Shown one piece after another: positions 11,919 through 24,200 of a stretch of 64,000 nt of DNA. Origin of the DNA: Rosellinia necatrix (Eukaryota > Ascomycota > Sordariomycetes > Xylariales > Xylariaceae); NCBI GenBank assembly GCA_021209875.1, contig JAGYVD010000006.1, positions 1,798,001 to 1,862,000 of the forward strand, read 5' to 3'. A program made the translations under genes and the position numbers. Within the stretch, counting starts at the first letter, position 1; every line of letters starts with the position of its first letter. The notes beneath the pieces are model-generated. The model did no database searches, was not told where the DNA came from, and saw only the letters and a list, made by a program, of their open reading frames with translations.

Positions 11919-13443
11919 ATGCACTACCTACGAATTAAAAACCGATCTAACCACGCCCAGACCTTCCAGTGTCACGGCTACAATGGCAACAAGGACTTGA
12001 CGATTAAGGCCAACGGTAAAGCTGATATTCCAGCCGCAGATGGCACCTCGGGTGCTATCATTGCCGTCCACGAAGGGGTCATCGGCGAGCAATGCGAGAT
12101 AACAAAAGCCGGATGGCAAGGGAATGACACGATCGATATCAGCAACATCTGCGGTGCTGGCGGCAACATGACCTGCCAGCAAGTCGGTGATCCTGCTGGC
12201 AAGTTCAAGGGCCACGAGACTTTCATGCAAGCCTGCAACACGGCCTGGCATAAGCTACCCCAAGCCAAAAAGGACCAGCTTAAGGGCCGCGTCTTCCTCG
12301 ATAGCAAGGGCAACGTTAAGCGCATCGGACCCCCGAAGGATTTCCAACCCCTAGAGCAGTTCGTGCGAACCTTTGCCAACGGCCGCACCTACATTGGCGT
12401 CGGCGCTTGGTACGTCTCAAAATTTCTCTTGGTGGATTTGATCAACTGCTAACGGCTCTTAAGGGGAGGCAACAAGGGAAACCCAGAGGATAACAAGCAG
12501 AGCGCAGCTGGAAAGGGCAGCAAGGATATCCTCATTGTCTACAGTGTAAGCCCCCTATGCCTAGGCAAGCGTACCGTATATGGCTCTAATCGCTACATTT
12601 TAGGATGGAAATGCCGCTCCCGACCCGTCAAAGAAATTCACCGGCCAGTCCATCATGGGCGCGTTCGGTGTGATGTCCGCCGCAGGTGAGGACGCCGCCG
12701 AAGGCGCCGAGGCGGAGGCCGAAGTGGATGTGGGGGCTGAGGGGGCCGAGGAAGAGGCCACGCAAGCCGAGAATCCTGCGAGCGAGGACGCCGCTGTGGC
12801 TGAGGCGGAGCAAGAGGCACAGGCCACCGACGAAGCTGAAGTGATGATGTCGGTGGCGGCGGCTGCTCCTAAGGCGTCCGGGCCAGGCATTCTGCTGACC
12901 AACAAGTCGGGCAAGAAGAACACGTACTACTTCTACGATAACTACTGGAACGGCAACGGCGAGGCGGGCGCCAACTTCGACCACCCCCTCAAGCACGTCG
13001 AGCTCGGCGCTAACCAGACGGTGTACGTGCCTCTGAGCGTGAACTTCAAGGGCCGCGTGCAGCGCGGCACCCAGCTGCCTGCGACCTGGGGCGAGTTCCA
13101 GGTCAAGGCGTCCAACGACGGACAGGCCCACGGCGACATCTCGATCCAGCAGGGCTGCGACGGCGCGGCCACGGTCGCCTCCACCGCCGGGCCCAATGTC
13201 TCTAATGGTTTCACTAAGAACATCGTCAAGGGCGCGCCGGCGGCGGCCCTCAAGAAGAAGCCCAACGGCGAGACCGTCCTCGCCAACACGGAGGGCAACT
13301 GGAACGGCCCCGGCAACCAGGCCGCCATCGATTGGGCCTACAAGCAGCTCGGTCACAGCAAGGCTTACATCAAGGGAGGCACTGGAGTCCCTGATATTGC
13401 CAGCAAGAACAACTGCCTCCACTTCACTTTCTATGTAGTTTAG
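11919..13443 (+). CDS. Two-domain beta-sandwich protein (possibly thaumatin/osmotin-like) with acidic linker
   Basis: Exons 11919-12409, 12464-12545 and 12604-13443, all in frame, give 470 aa. The Met at 11919 follows an AAAA context; an upstream in-frame Met exists but adds a poorly composed leader. Residues 1 to about 212 form an N-terminal domain with NICGAGGNMTCQQVG. Residues 215-280 are an Ala/Glu/Asp-rich linker. Residues 284-470 form a second domain with YYFYDNYWNGNG, FKGRVQRGTQLPATWGEFQV and HGDISIQQGCDGAA. Both halves begin with a strand containing an N-K/R-S motif, followed by Gly-rich turns and a D-I-S motif, which suggests an ancient duplication. From memory, such fungal proteins are sometimes labelled osmotin/thaumatin-like; I could not confirm this. 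No signal peptide is seen. The linker style matches the divergent neighbour. Confidence 0.8.
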
Positions 13444-15848
13444 ATTCCCCACTATACCACTGTACTACTGCACTGTACCACTAAGTTTCTTTTGTTTTGG
13501 ATTAGATGGTGTTTGCGGATTGGCATAATACAATTGTGGCAGGAGAGTTGCTAATCAGGGGGGTATATATCTGGGCCCGTTGGCAGGCTTCCTTCGATGT
13601 AGAGAAATAAACTTTTATTGTATTTCGCTTGACGGCGCTTATGGTATTTAATAGTATATTACGTCTGGCTTAGCATGAAATAAAAATTGCAGATAAATAA
13701 ATTTTAGCTATCTGATCACATTTTATAACTGATTCTAAAACACAGTTTTCAGTTTATAGATCCTTTTACGAAGAAGACTGAACACCGGAAGTTATCAACA
13801 TATATCACAAAGACCTATAAAACAATTTATATAAATCTCATTGTGTACTCACAATAATATTAAACTGGTTTTGATTTGTTATATAATAAGGGATGAGAGC
13901 TTGTGATAAGATTTGACAACTAGAGATGACCTATGAGATGATTTCTGCGATGCCACTTGAAGATAGTACTGCCGCCTAGAAATAAAGAATTAGTAAAAAG
14001 AACAGGTGCGGTTCTAAAGCAACTGTTGTAACTAAGACTGTCATAGAACGGGACAGTGACACTATAACGTAACACTACCGTAAGGGAAATTGGAAATTTA
14101 TACGTTTACAACGAATCCCATATATTGGTGATTGAAACTGTGACAAGAGTGTAACAGCTTTAGCCTTGGGGCTACTGCAGAACATATCGTACATATTGCT
14201 AACTAGACATGCCCTGCATCAAAGCATCAACGAAACAGTAATATGGTTACTCTTGGAACAACAGCGAGGTGCCATTTCAGGTCTAATTCGATGCATTAGA
14301 ACTTGGCTCATTCTCGGCACTAATGTATACCGGAAGGGTTCCCATAAATGCCTGCAGGTCATCACATCGCACCAGGATCTGACTATTACCCGTGTGGCTT
14401 AGGGGAACAAGTCACACCAAAGAGTAGTGACACTGGGTGCAATTACGGGGTTGGGGAGAACATATATCTCCAACTGCGGCAACAAAACACATTCATTGGG
14501 CGCGTGAACCTATATTGATCAAGCACCTTGCTGGCCATTGGTGTGGTAGAGCAATTAAAGGCTGCTACCAACCTCTTGAATAATATAATTGCGTCTTGGT
14601 GAGTCTACTTGTACAATTAAAATTGTATATATAGAGATCTGGAATTTAGGGATTATGACTGTTGTTGTGCCGTATTCGAGATGAGAAGGTGAGTTGATCG
14701 GTTTTGCGCTGAGCGAAGACACAAGCAGTGCGTTTTAGCAACTGCGTTAAATAGAAGCTACTGTCGTAGTGATAACGTAACAGCTTGCTGTTTCAAGGTA
14801 CTTGATAGAAAAATGTTGAGGGTTTTAACTGTCATATCACGGCACTAATAACGATTATATACAGATTTGGCTTAGTTGTTGTTGTTCTAGGTATGTGCTC
14901 CCCATTTCAAGAAGTTCGCTGCTCGCTGCTCGCTGCCCGGGAGCCGATAGGTACTGTGCCTCACACAAAGATTTTCAAATCTCTTGTAACTAGCCATCAG
15001 GGTGCCTCTACCAAGAGAATGAAAGAAGAAAAAACGGCGATGTTCTATCAAAGGCCTTGTTCCAGACTCTGCCAAGCTCATCGCATCACAAAACAGACCT
15101 CAGGCGGTTGCACTGACTATGTATACCCTTGTGGACCAGGACTGCAGATACTGTCCTGGTCCAAAAGGGTAGTGGAGACAAGTAACTAGATGCCAAGGAG
15201 ATCTAACCTACATTTCTCGGCTGGGTTAAAACAGTGTGGTAAACGCTACGGTGGTATTTCCCCGACGGAAAGAACAGTGTCATAATTGGAATATATCACG
15301 TTGCCTTGCTTTGAGGGCTCTTTCGACGTGAATTTATTAGCCAACGTGTCTTATCTATGTAATATATACAATACACCTAGCTTGTATAAGATGTGCGCTA
15401 TGGCCTCATGCTTGCTGTTGCTGCAAGGTAGCTGCCACCTAGGTAGGCAGTAGTATTCTGCCACCTAGGTATGCACATATGCAGGTATGTATTACAGCAT
15501 ACTGTGCACTGCATAGATCTATACGCTAAATTAGGCAATCCCCACATGCTTGTCAGGTACCACCCACACTAGTGCATGCCGCTTGGCACCCATGCAGTAG
15601 TATGCCGTAAATCCTAGTTCAAGTCCTTTTTGTACGGTTTTTCTGTAACAACGGTAAAGTTCCAAACGAACATCGACAGAGTTTGGCAGTCATGCGGTGT
15701 ACAAAAATGAGCATGTTTTTTTCCTCCGTCCCCAGGGACACTATTATTAGCCATGCCCTGTGGCCGATTCTGCAAAAGTGATAGAAAGTCGTGTTGTTAC
15801 GACACAGGCATCCCGCACACTCCAACCAATCTGCTAGCACACATCACA
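13444..15848. other. Intergenic, no supported gene
   Basis: 2.4 kb of moderately AT-rich sequence with short frames only. CTGCCACCTAGGTA occurs twice within about 15430-15472. An in-frame upstream ATG at 15753 precedes the next gene, but the Met at 15849 is the likelier start. Confidence 0.5.
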
Positions 15849-17276
15849 ATGGCCCATGAAAGGTGGCAGAAGCTTCGCTGGACGACGTTCTACCGAGATG
15901 TTACGCGGGCAAAGGATGACGAGTTCACTCAAGCCGTACGCGAGTCAACCGCGGTTGAAACTCTTCGCGAGGAGATAGCAGCGCTGCGAAGCTTCGCACG
16001 GCACCCGGCCGTGCCTGGGAGCGTCCGGCGGCCATTGATGGTGTACATAGGCGCCTCGTTGAAGCAGTTCGAGACGCTGAATAAACGCGGCTGGTTCATG
16101 GCTGCTCTCCAAGACGTCCGGACCTCAAAGTCGTCCGTCGCTCCCATCCTGCGTATCTGCCTCACCCTCCTGCTCGGCTTCTTCATAATTGCCGTCACTG
16201 TCTTGCCCGATGTCATCGCATTCACCATAAACGAGCGCGCGTTCAACGCCAGGACGCTGCCTGCCCAAAGCCGCACAGCAGTGCAGATCTTGTCAATGCT
16301 CGCCTGTCCCCAAGCGAGCTTGAGGTTAGCGTGGACCTTTGCGGTCGAGCGTCTCGCCCTCCCCATCGCGAACACTGTCGCATATTCCTTCGTCGCGTGG
16401 AATTCTGCATACTCGCACCTGCCCGAGCAGCTATGGTTCCAGATCACAGTAGGCGTTGCCAATGTCATTGGCCAACTAGGCCAGGCCTTTATTATGAACG
16501 TTTGGTTGAAGTGGGAGCAATTGTGGAGGAAACGAGCACTTCCGCTTCCTTTCGAACTTCAGTACCAGGCGGGCACTCACTACGCATCACTCAAGAGGAG
16601 CAGTGACGGGTTTCATGCCCTTGCCAAACAGGCCAACCTCGGGCGCCATGTCAATACACAAGTTTCGCTTCTGAAAGGCGATTTGCAGAAATTGGAGGAT
16701 ATCCTCCTCGAGTGTTCCCCCTCCTCCCTGCAAGATATAAGGTCGAGACCACGGTATCCGAGGAGCCCCCGACTATTCTTGTTCTTCTTGACGCTAGGCA
16801 TCATCATCCTCAATGCAGTAGCGTATTATTACGACTATTACCTTGTGCTGACCGTTGCGGCCGCCGGTGTCTTCGTCCTTCTTAGACAAGGCGAACGGGC
16901 TCTGTCTCCGTATCATTCCACGAAGGATATGCTCAACGGCTTTTCCATCCTTACGGCGGGCCAGGTTCCGGCCATCCTTGTTCTCGCCATCCCTCTGCTC
17001 GTGGCACGCGAGCGATATCACATCGACTTGCTGGCCAACACAGTGGTATTTGCCGTGCTGACTGTCGTTCTCGGTATTCTCACCAATACAGTCACCGACC
17101 TATTCGCAGACTTCATGCTTATATGCGCTCGCAAGGTCAACTGGATCCCGGCCGAGGAAGAGGATGCTAAAACACAAAGGGATCAAGAAGACGCAGTGGA
17201 CACGGCCATTGCCGTCGCTTTGGAATCAATCCGTTCGACCATGGTTCAACAAGAAGGGAAGAGGGAGGTTTTGTAG
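15849..17276 (+). CDS. Polytopic membrane protein of unknown function
   Basis: Single-exon frame of 475 aa from the Met at 15849, which lies in a CACAATGG context. Starting at 15753 would add a Cys-rich leader (32 residues) that looks non-coding. The N-terminal 95 residues are polar and charged with helical stretches. Hydrophobic segments follow near 98-126, 168-188, 195-218, 312-355 (probably two), 380-395 and 405-435, giving roughly six or seven membrane spans. The span groups are separated by a polar region of about 90 residues. The C-terminus is acidic and polar. I do not recognise the family and saw no transporter signature. It converges on the opine-dehydrogenase gene across 181 bp. Confidence 0.8.
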   Translation: MAHERWQKLRWTTFYRDVTRAKDDEFTQAVRESTAVETLREEIAALRSFARHPAVPGSVRRPLMVYIGASLKQFETLNKRGWFMAALQDVRTSKSSVAPILRICLTLLLGFFIIAVTVLPDVIAFTINERAFNARTLPAQSRTAVQILSMLACPQASLRLAWTFAVERLALPIANTVAYSFVAWNSAYSHLPEQLWFQITVGVANVIGQLGQAFIMNVWLKWEQLWRKRALPLPFELQYQAGTHYASLKRSSDGFHALAKQANLGRHVNTQVSLLKGDLQKLEDILLECSPSSLQDIRSRPRYPRSPRLFLFFLTLGIIILNAVAYYYDYYLVLTVAAAGVFVLLRQGERALSPYHSTKDMLNGFSILTAGQVPAILVLAIPLLVARERYHIDLLANTVVFAVLTVVLGILTNTVTDLFADFMLICARKVNWIPAEEEDAKTQRDQEDAVDTAIAVALESIRSTMVQQEGKREVL

Positions 17277-17457
17277 TAGCCAAGCCTCATTTATCATGCC
17301 ATTCTGCGGGAGGGTATATCACGCGTTCACCAGATCATTTAAACGCACGTAGAATTAGAGTGCATAGCCAATGCACTAACTAAGCTATATTTCTAGAATA
17401 ACTCGTCTTGCCGCAAGAAACTTTTCGTACATGCTACTCGTAAACTCAGTTAGACAC

Positions 17458-18932
17458 CTATAACTTCGGATGATCAACGCCCATGTCGCGCTTTGACATG
17501 TAGTGCATCGGCGCTAACTTAGTCGGCGTAAATGCATGATCACGTTCAGTATATCGTAATAATTCAGTCGCCAAGGTGCTGGAAGTGGCGGTGACCATGT
17601 CGACAATCTCGTCCAGCGACCAATTGGCGAACCCCAATGCCTTGAGATTGCGTCCGACCCCCAGGTAGTCCGTGTTATTGATCATCGAAGACCAGAGGAT
17701 GAGCGATCGGATGAAGGGAGATTCCTTCCCGGCCTTGAGACCCAGCTCGTACCAGGGGACTAATACGTAGGGCAGGTCCTCCACGAGGTATCGGTGCTGC
17801 ATACTCGTCGGGCACAGCTTCATCGTGCTATCTATAACACCAAGTTGTCAGTCATTGGTGATTAGATGCCGCAAGGGGCCTCTGGAATAAGCTTTTACCC
17901 GTGGGGTAGAGTAGGAGCTTGAGAAGTAAGCAGAGTAAGGGGTGGGAATGAACAGGATCGCTTACGTAGCGTAGATCCCTTCGCAAACTCGCTTAGCGAC
18001 TCGTGATTCAATCCATAATAAGTGTTCATCTGCTTCAAGCACGAAGTTACATGCGCGCCGTACTCATTCGCAATGGCTACCCTTTCGTCGTCGATCTGCT
18101 GCATGATCTTGGTGACGGCGGGCGTCATGCCCTCCTGATAAAAGTAGAAATCCCCCTTCGTATGCTCGATCCACCCGGCGTTCATGACGGCCGTTATGGG
18201 GTGCAGCACGCCGTTGAAATTATAAAAGGCGGCCTCGATCACGTTACTGCACCACTGCAGCGATCCGGGGAAGACCGTACCGATGTCTTCTCGCAGATCC
18301 GCGTCGATATCGGTCGGTAGCGAACCGATCGGCATCACCGTCTTAAAGCCAAACACGTTGATACCGTACCATGGCTCCGTTAGCTGCTGCTGCTCGCTCT
18401 GCTTTCCCCCAACCATACGGGACCCGTAAGGAGAGGCGCTTGTCTCGATGAGGTAGCGGGCTCGGATCCGTTTGCATGCCACGAGGGTGAAGAAGTTACC
18501 GCTGGCCGCAACGATGACATGGTTGCTCAGGTCGAACTTCTCGAGTTCCGATAGGATGTCGTCCTGAGCGTAGGATGGGACGGCGATGATGACGACATTC
18601 GAGAACTGGAGAGCAGCTTGCATGTCGGTGCTGACTCTTGGGTAGAAGCGGCCCTGCACCTTGCCGATCGATTCTAGGAAGCCATTCTCATGGATGGCAT
18701 CAACGTTGGTGCTATGATCAGGGTGTGCATATAAGAGGACCGTGATTCCACGGCTCTCGAGGTCGGCGGCAAACGCACAACCGCAATTACCGGCACCAAT
18801 AATAGACACCGAGGTAATCATGTTCATCGACGGTTCAGATAGTGACGGGCAAGGTGTGTCATATGCAGATGTAGTAAGGTTGGGAGGGAGATCAACAAAA
18901 CCACTGCCTTCTGAGCACGTTTTAATAATCAT
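17458..18932 (-). CDS. Opine (octopine/nopaline) dehydrogenase family oxidoreductase
   Basis: Exons 17966-18932 and 17458-17831 join in frame to give up to 446 aa. An N-terminal Rossmann motif (VSIIGAGNCGCAFAADL, glycines 46, 48 and 51) is followed by a helical C-terminal domain with HRYLVEDLPYVLVPWYELG. This order is typical of the octopine/nopaline dehydrogenase family, NAD(P)-dependent enzymes that reduce imines formed between an amino acid and a 2-oxo acid. The start is uncertain: the first Met at 18932 adds 35 residues before the domain, while Met at 18827 or 18821 (the latter with A at -3) would start closer to the Rossmann strand. No biosynthetic partner genes are adjacent, so the substrate cannot be inferred. 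Confidence 0.88.
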
Positions 18933-20798
18933 CTGATAGGTGACGGGGCAGGCAGGCAGGTATCGCTATAAGTAGGCAGGTAGCGCCATTTTGGCTTTTA
19001 CGTCTAACTATACTTAAATCTAACTATACTTAAATCTTTAGACATCACGGTACCCTCATCCTTACGAGCCAGTTGAGGTTCTGTGGTCACACGGAAAGAT
19101 ATCATGCCGGTAATCTCTCGCGGGACCATCCACAGAGCCGTCTTTCCCGACAAACATATCGTGCAAACAAACCCATCGATACATCCCACGACAATGTTCT
19201 CGGCGATCCCACTGGCCATCTGTTCCATACTCACCATTGATGCTGGAGTCGGAGGTTTGTCTAATATGAATAGTCCGATACTTGCTCCCTAGCGACGCCG
19301 GCACAAACCTTGCCCCGGTCCCCAGTTCCCGCTGGGGTTATACATAATGTACTCAAATATGCTCAAAAGTAGATCTATTCAGCCGACTACTTACCCAACA
19401 CAGGGTGTTTACATGCAGGGGCTCTGCAGCCAAGACGTATTAAACGCCTATCATTCATTACTGTTAGAGCAGAAACGTATTAGGTCCGACAATACGTAGT
19501 TATATGATATATGACCAATACTTAGTATAGTGGATCTAGGTGTCAAAGGCGCCAAGCCCTACGACCCTGATTAGTGTAAGCAAGGGAGCCAGCATTGGGG
19601 TGCACTAAGATAGAGTTGACCATAACCTAGCGCCATGGATAAGCCTAAAAGATAACTGAAGCCTCCTAAAGACTTACTGATATGAGCCCTCATCGTCACA
19701 TGTAGCCCAGGCTCCGAAACCCCGGAGGAAAACCAGAGAGGATATAATACTAATGACCCGCTGAAATTCCCAAAGGAGATGCCCCTCTTTAGCTCCTCGC
19801 GCAACCTAGTTACAGTATATTATGAGTTGGTAAAGTGCATATTTTGGTTTAAACCCGTCTTACCAGCGTGTTGAAAGGTATCTCTATATGTAACCCGCCA
19901 ATCATTAATTATGTCCGCGTATAGGCCATAGATATGATCGTAATAGTTTTTTTCATTCGTTTACAGTGTTCATATAATTCAAGACCCCAAATTTTTGTGG
20001 CCTCTTTCGTTACTGTCATTATTCTCTCAGCACGGTTCTAATTATCAAGCGGCGTTTCAAGATGACTTAATTTAAAGATTGCCGGCGACAACTATCTACA
20101 ATGCTTATAAACATTATATCAAGTCTTTTAGCTCTCATTCATGATCGATGTTATTGTACTGTTTGTTTTATCTCTGCTAGTATTTGCTTGGATAACCCAC
20201 TAACTGGGAACATCAAATAGAGATCGAGGTTGAATTACATATAGGAACACCACCTATTCTCCATTTACCTAATCAAAAGGATTTGGAGAACCGAGACTGA
20301 AATATTGAGCATATGGTTTGGTTAGCCCCCCTATTCCGACGCCATTGGAAAGCTTAATAGCTGGTCGTTGACATCACGAACAGCCATGATCTATGGTATT
20401 ACTTAATTGGCAACGATGGAGAAGCACGGCATCGAGAAACCACTGTATAAGAGGGGGGCTGCTGGGCAGCAGCCGGGATACAATATGACAAGAGACAAGA
20501 CTGGCATTTAAAAGATCATTTTCTCTTTCCCTTCATGAAAGCATGCTTACAACTCCCTCCTAATTATACCTTCCGGCCCAACTGCTGTAAGTAGACCACT
20601 GTCTATAAGAATCCGTCCGTTGGAGTCGCGCTGCTAATCACTGGGTCGTCTGCGAAGCGTCATTCAACAACCTCAGAACTCAGCCAGATCCAAATAACCC
20701 CCATACTAAATGCCCGTGATCAAGGGATGAACTCCGTCCTACAGGTTCCCTATGATCCCAAGTTTCAAGCATCTAGCGTTTAATCTCACGATTTCAGC
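18933..20798. other. Intergenic, no supported gene
   Basis: Upstream of the opine-dehydrogenase-like gene. Contains a short tandem duplication (19003-19034) and only small frames without motifs. Intact flank-like sequence continues up to the esterase relic. Confidence 0.5.
19003..19034. repeat. Tandem duplication, 2 x 16 bp
   Basis: TCTAACTATACTTAAA occurs twice head to tail, about 70 bp upstream of the most distal start codon of the opine-dehydrogenase-like gene. Confidence 0.85.
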
Positions 20799-21076
20799 TT
20801 CGCTCCGCCCGTTGACGAGGAGCGTCGTGGCAGCGCCGCTTTCATTAATTACGCCTCTCTTGGCACCATTGCTCCGGCTGAGGGGGTGGCGGAGTCCGCC
20901 GTCTATCTACCTGAAGAGTATAGGACGACCCCAGGCAAGAAATATCTTGTTATATACCTATTGCGCGTCAATCGTGATACTGCTGCTTCCTGGTTGAACG
21001 CTGGGCGGGCGCAACACATTATCGATCGCCAAATTATGCTCAAGTATATGCTACCCTTCGTCACCATATTGGAATG
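20799..21076 (+). pseudogene. 5' part of a CE1-like esterase gene, cut by a retrotransposon
   Basis: The frame from 20799 encodes residues typical of the PF00756 esterase family (esterase D, feruloyl and acetyl-xylan esterases). These include SAVYLPEEYRTTPGKKYLVI, then a YLL strand, DTAASWLNAGRAQHIIDRQI and LPFVTIL. An acceptor-like TTTCAG precedes it, so an upstream exon may exist. The frame ends exactly at the GAATG target duplication (21072-21076), where the LTR element begins. The matching 3' part lies beyond the element at 27884. The position expected to hold the HG motif after YLL reads RVN, so the gene had decayed further. Confidence 0.75.
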
Positions 21077-21213
21077 TGTCAAGAGAAGTGGATCATCATG
21101 ATGGTTAAAATATATTCAAGGTGTAGAATTAGTTATAGAGATAGGTCAAAGGACCTGGGATATTTAATAGAATATATATCCGGAGGTATAAAGTAACCTA
21201 TATATATTTAATA
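21077..21213. repeat. Left LTR of the first element
   Basis: Matches 27742-27878 base for base apart from C-to-T and G-to-A type differences. The outer (5') two thirds is nearly unmutated, while the inner end reads ATTTAATA where the right copy has ATTTGACA. Confidence 0.88.
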
Positions 21214-24200
21214 TTTTTATTTATTTTAGACCGTTTATATTTTTTATAAAAAGTTTTAAAAAGCTATTTTAAAGTTTTATATTAAGTTTAAACTAAAGTT
21301 TTATATATATAATATATATAACTTTTATTTAACCGATATTATTAACTTTTTTTTTTTTTTTTAATATTTTTATATTTTATAATATTATTTTAACACTTAG
21401 TTATAACGTTTTTTAATTACAGCTTAACTTATAAAAACTTTTATAAAAAAAAAAAAAACTTAAAATATATGCTAATATATTTTTAAATAAATTATTAATA
21501 TATTAATTATATATAGTTTTATAAGCAAAGTTGGATTTTTTAAAAAAATAAATTTTTAGTTATATTTAGTTTTTAATATAAAATATTATATATATTAAAC
21601 AAAAGTTTTAGTTAATATATATTTAGTTTAAATTATATTAGATTTTAAAATATTTAATTTTTATTATAAATAGTTTAAAAAGTTTTTATTTATTTTAAAA
21701 TATATTTTTATTTATAATATTTTTAATATTTTAAATATAAAATTATAGTTTTAAAATACTATGTTTTTTTTTAGCTAAGTTAATAATTATTATTATAATA
21801 AATATATTTTAAACGTTTTTTTTAGTTATTTTTAATTAAATATTTTATAATATATTAAATAAGTTTATTTATATATATTTTTAGTTTTTTAATATAATAA
21901 AATATATTAAAAATATTTTAAATAAACATGTTTAATATTTTTTATAAGTTTTTAATTTTTTTTTATTAATATATAAAAAAAATAACTTTTAAATAAACAT
22001 ATAATATATTTATAGCTATAGCGGGCTTATAAAACTAATTAAATATTAAAACTAGTTAATTATTTATTATTTTTATATTAAAAATAGTTTTTTAATATAT
22101 TAAAATAATTAATATTAATAAATATTATAACTTTTTGTTTTATTAATAATTAAAAAGCTTTAAAGCGGTTTATAAAATAAAAAATAATAAAAATTAAATA
22201 AAATTAATTATAAATATTTAAAAGCTTTAATTAAGCTGTTTATATTAAAATAAATTATAAAATATTTTTATTAAAAAATTTTTGTAGTATTAGTGCTGCT
22301 TAATTATATAATAAAGTTTAAGCTTTAGTTTTATTAATAATATAGCTTTTATTTATTTTAGGCCTATAGCTTTATAAAAATAAAAATTTATTTTTTAGCA
22401 GTGCTTTAATAAATTTATTAATAATTTATTCTATTATTAATATAAACTATAACTTAATATTTTTAGCAGCTTATTATTTATAAACAAACTTTAATTAAAT
22501 AATTATATATTTAATATTAATATAATATAATAAGTTATTAATTAATATTATAGCTTTTTAATTATTGTTATAAATAATAATTATTTTAATTTTATTATTA
22601 ATATTTAATTTTTTAATAATAGCTATAACTAAATAGCTTTTTAATAGCTTGCGTTTAATTAATATATTTTATTTTATAAAATAATAAAATATAATAGTTT
22701 ATTATTTTAAACTTTAATTAATAATACTACTGCTTATTAAAAAATATAACTAAAAGTTAATTTTTAAGTTTTTAGTTTTTAATATAATTAATATTAATAT
22801 AGCCGGCAAAGTTTTTTAAAGCTTTATAATAAATTAATTTTAAGTCTGCTGTTTTTTTTAAATATTTAAATATATATTTAATAATTATAATATAGTTTTT
22901 ATTAAGCTTTATTAAAAACAACTATAAAATAATACTAAAAATATAATATTTAGTTTTATTTTAAATATAATATATATTAATAATTTAATAGTTTTTATAT
23001 ATTAAGTTTTATTTTTATTAAACGTAATAAAATTTATAAATAAAAGTTTAAATAGTTTTATTTTTATAAAAATAACGTTTAAAATATATTTTTATATATA
23101 AAAATTTTTAATATTTTTTAATATAAGCGTTTTATTTTAAATAAATTGTTTAGTTAAAACGGTTTTTTTAATTATTATTTTTAAATAATATAAACATAAG
23201 TTTAAGTTTATTATTTTAAAACGTTTATTTAACGTTTGTTTAAACTTATTAACTTTTAATTTTAAAAGTTTAGCTATTAATAAGTTGTTTATATATATTA
23301 TTATATATAAATAGCTTTTAGTAAATATTTTAACGTTTATATTTAGTAGTATAAAGCTTAGTTTTTTAAAAACATAAAAAATATTATATTAAATTTTTAA
23401 AACTATTTTAATTTATAAAATGTTTTATTTAAACAGTATATATAATTAAAACTATTATTAAATTTTAATAGTTATTTAATATAAATTTTTTATTTATTAA
23501 TTTATATAAAAACGCTGTTTTAACGTTTATTTATTTAAGTTTTAAGTTTAAAGCTGCTATAATAACAAAAATTATTTTATAGCTTATTAATTTTATTATT
23601 AATATAAAAGTTTTATTATAATTTAGCTTTTTATTTATTTAAAGCTTTAAACTATTTATTATATTTTATACCGGGTAATTTTTTTATTAAGTTTTTTTTA
23701 GTTTATAAACTTATTTATTTATAAATAGTTTTTGCTTTTTAAATAATTTTATAAGTTTTTATATTTTATTATTTATAAAAACTTATGTTTGCTGCTTATT
23801 ATTTTCTGCTAATTAAACTAATTAGCGTTTTTTTTGTTTAAGCTAATAATTTTAGTTTAATAAGCTTTAAAAAAAAATAATATAAATATTATATTAACTA
23901 ATAATATTATTAGTTTAAAAATATTAATAAAAAGTTTTATAAAATTATTAATAGTTAATATTTAATACCGGCTAAATAAGCCTGTTTAAAAATAAAAATT
24001 AAAATAACTTTATAAAACTTTTAAAACAATAATTATAATAAACTTTTAAATATTTTTATTATTTTTAATTTTTATTCCGCTTTTAAAATAGCTAATAATT
24101 AAGCTATAAGTTTTTTAATTTAAAAAACTATAGTTTTAATAATAAAAGCGGTATTATTTTAAATAAAATAACCGGTATTTTTTAAAATATAATAGCTAAA

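Noticed and set aside
12628..13452. 274-codon minus-strand frame
   Set aside because: Mirror frame of the GC-rich, biased exon 3 of the beta-sandwich gene; no start or motif support.
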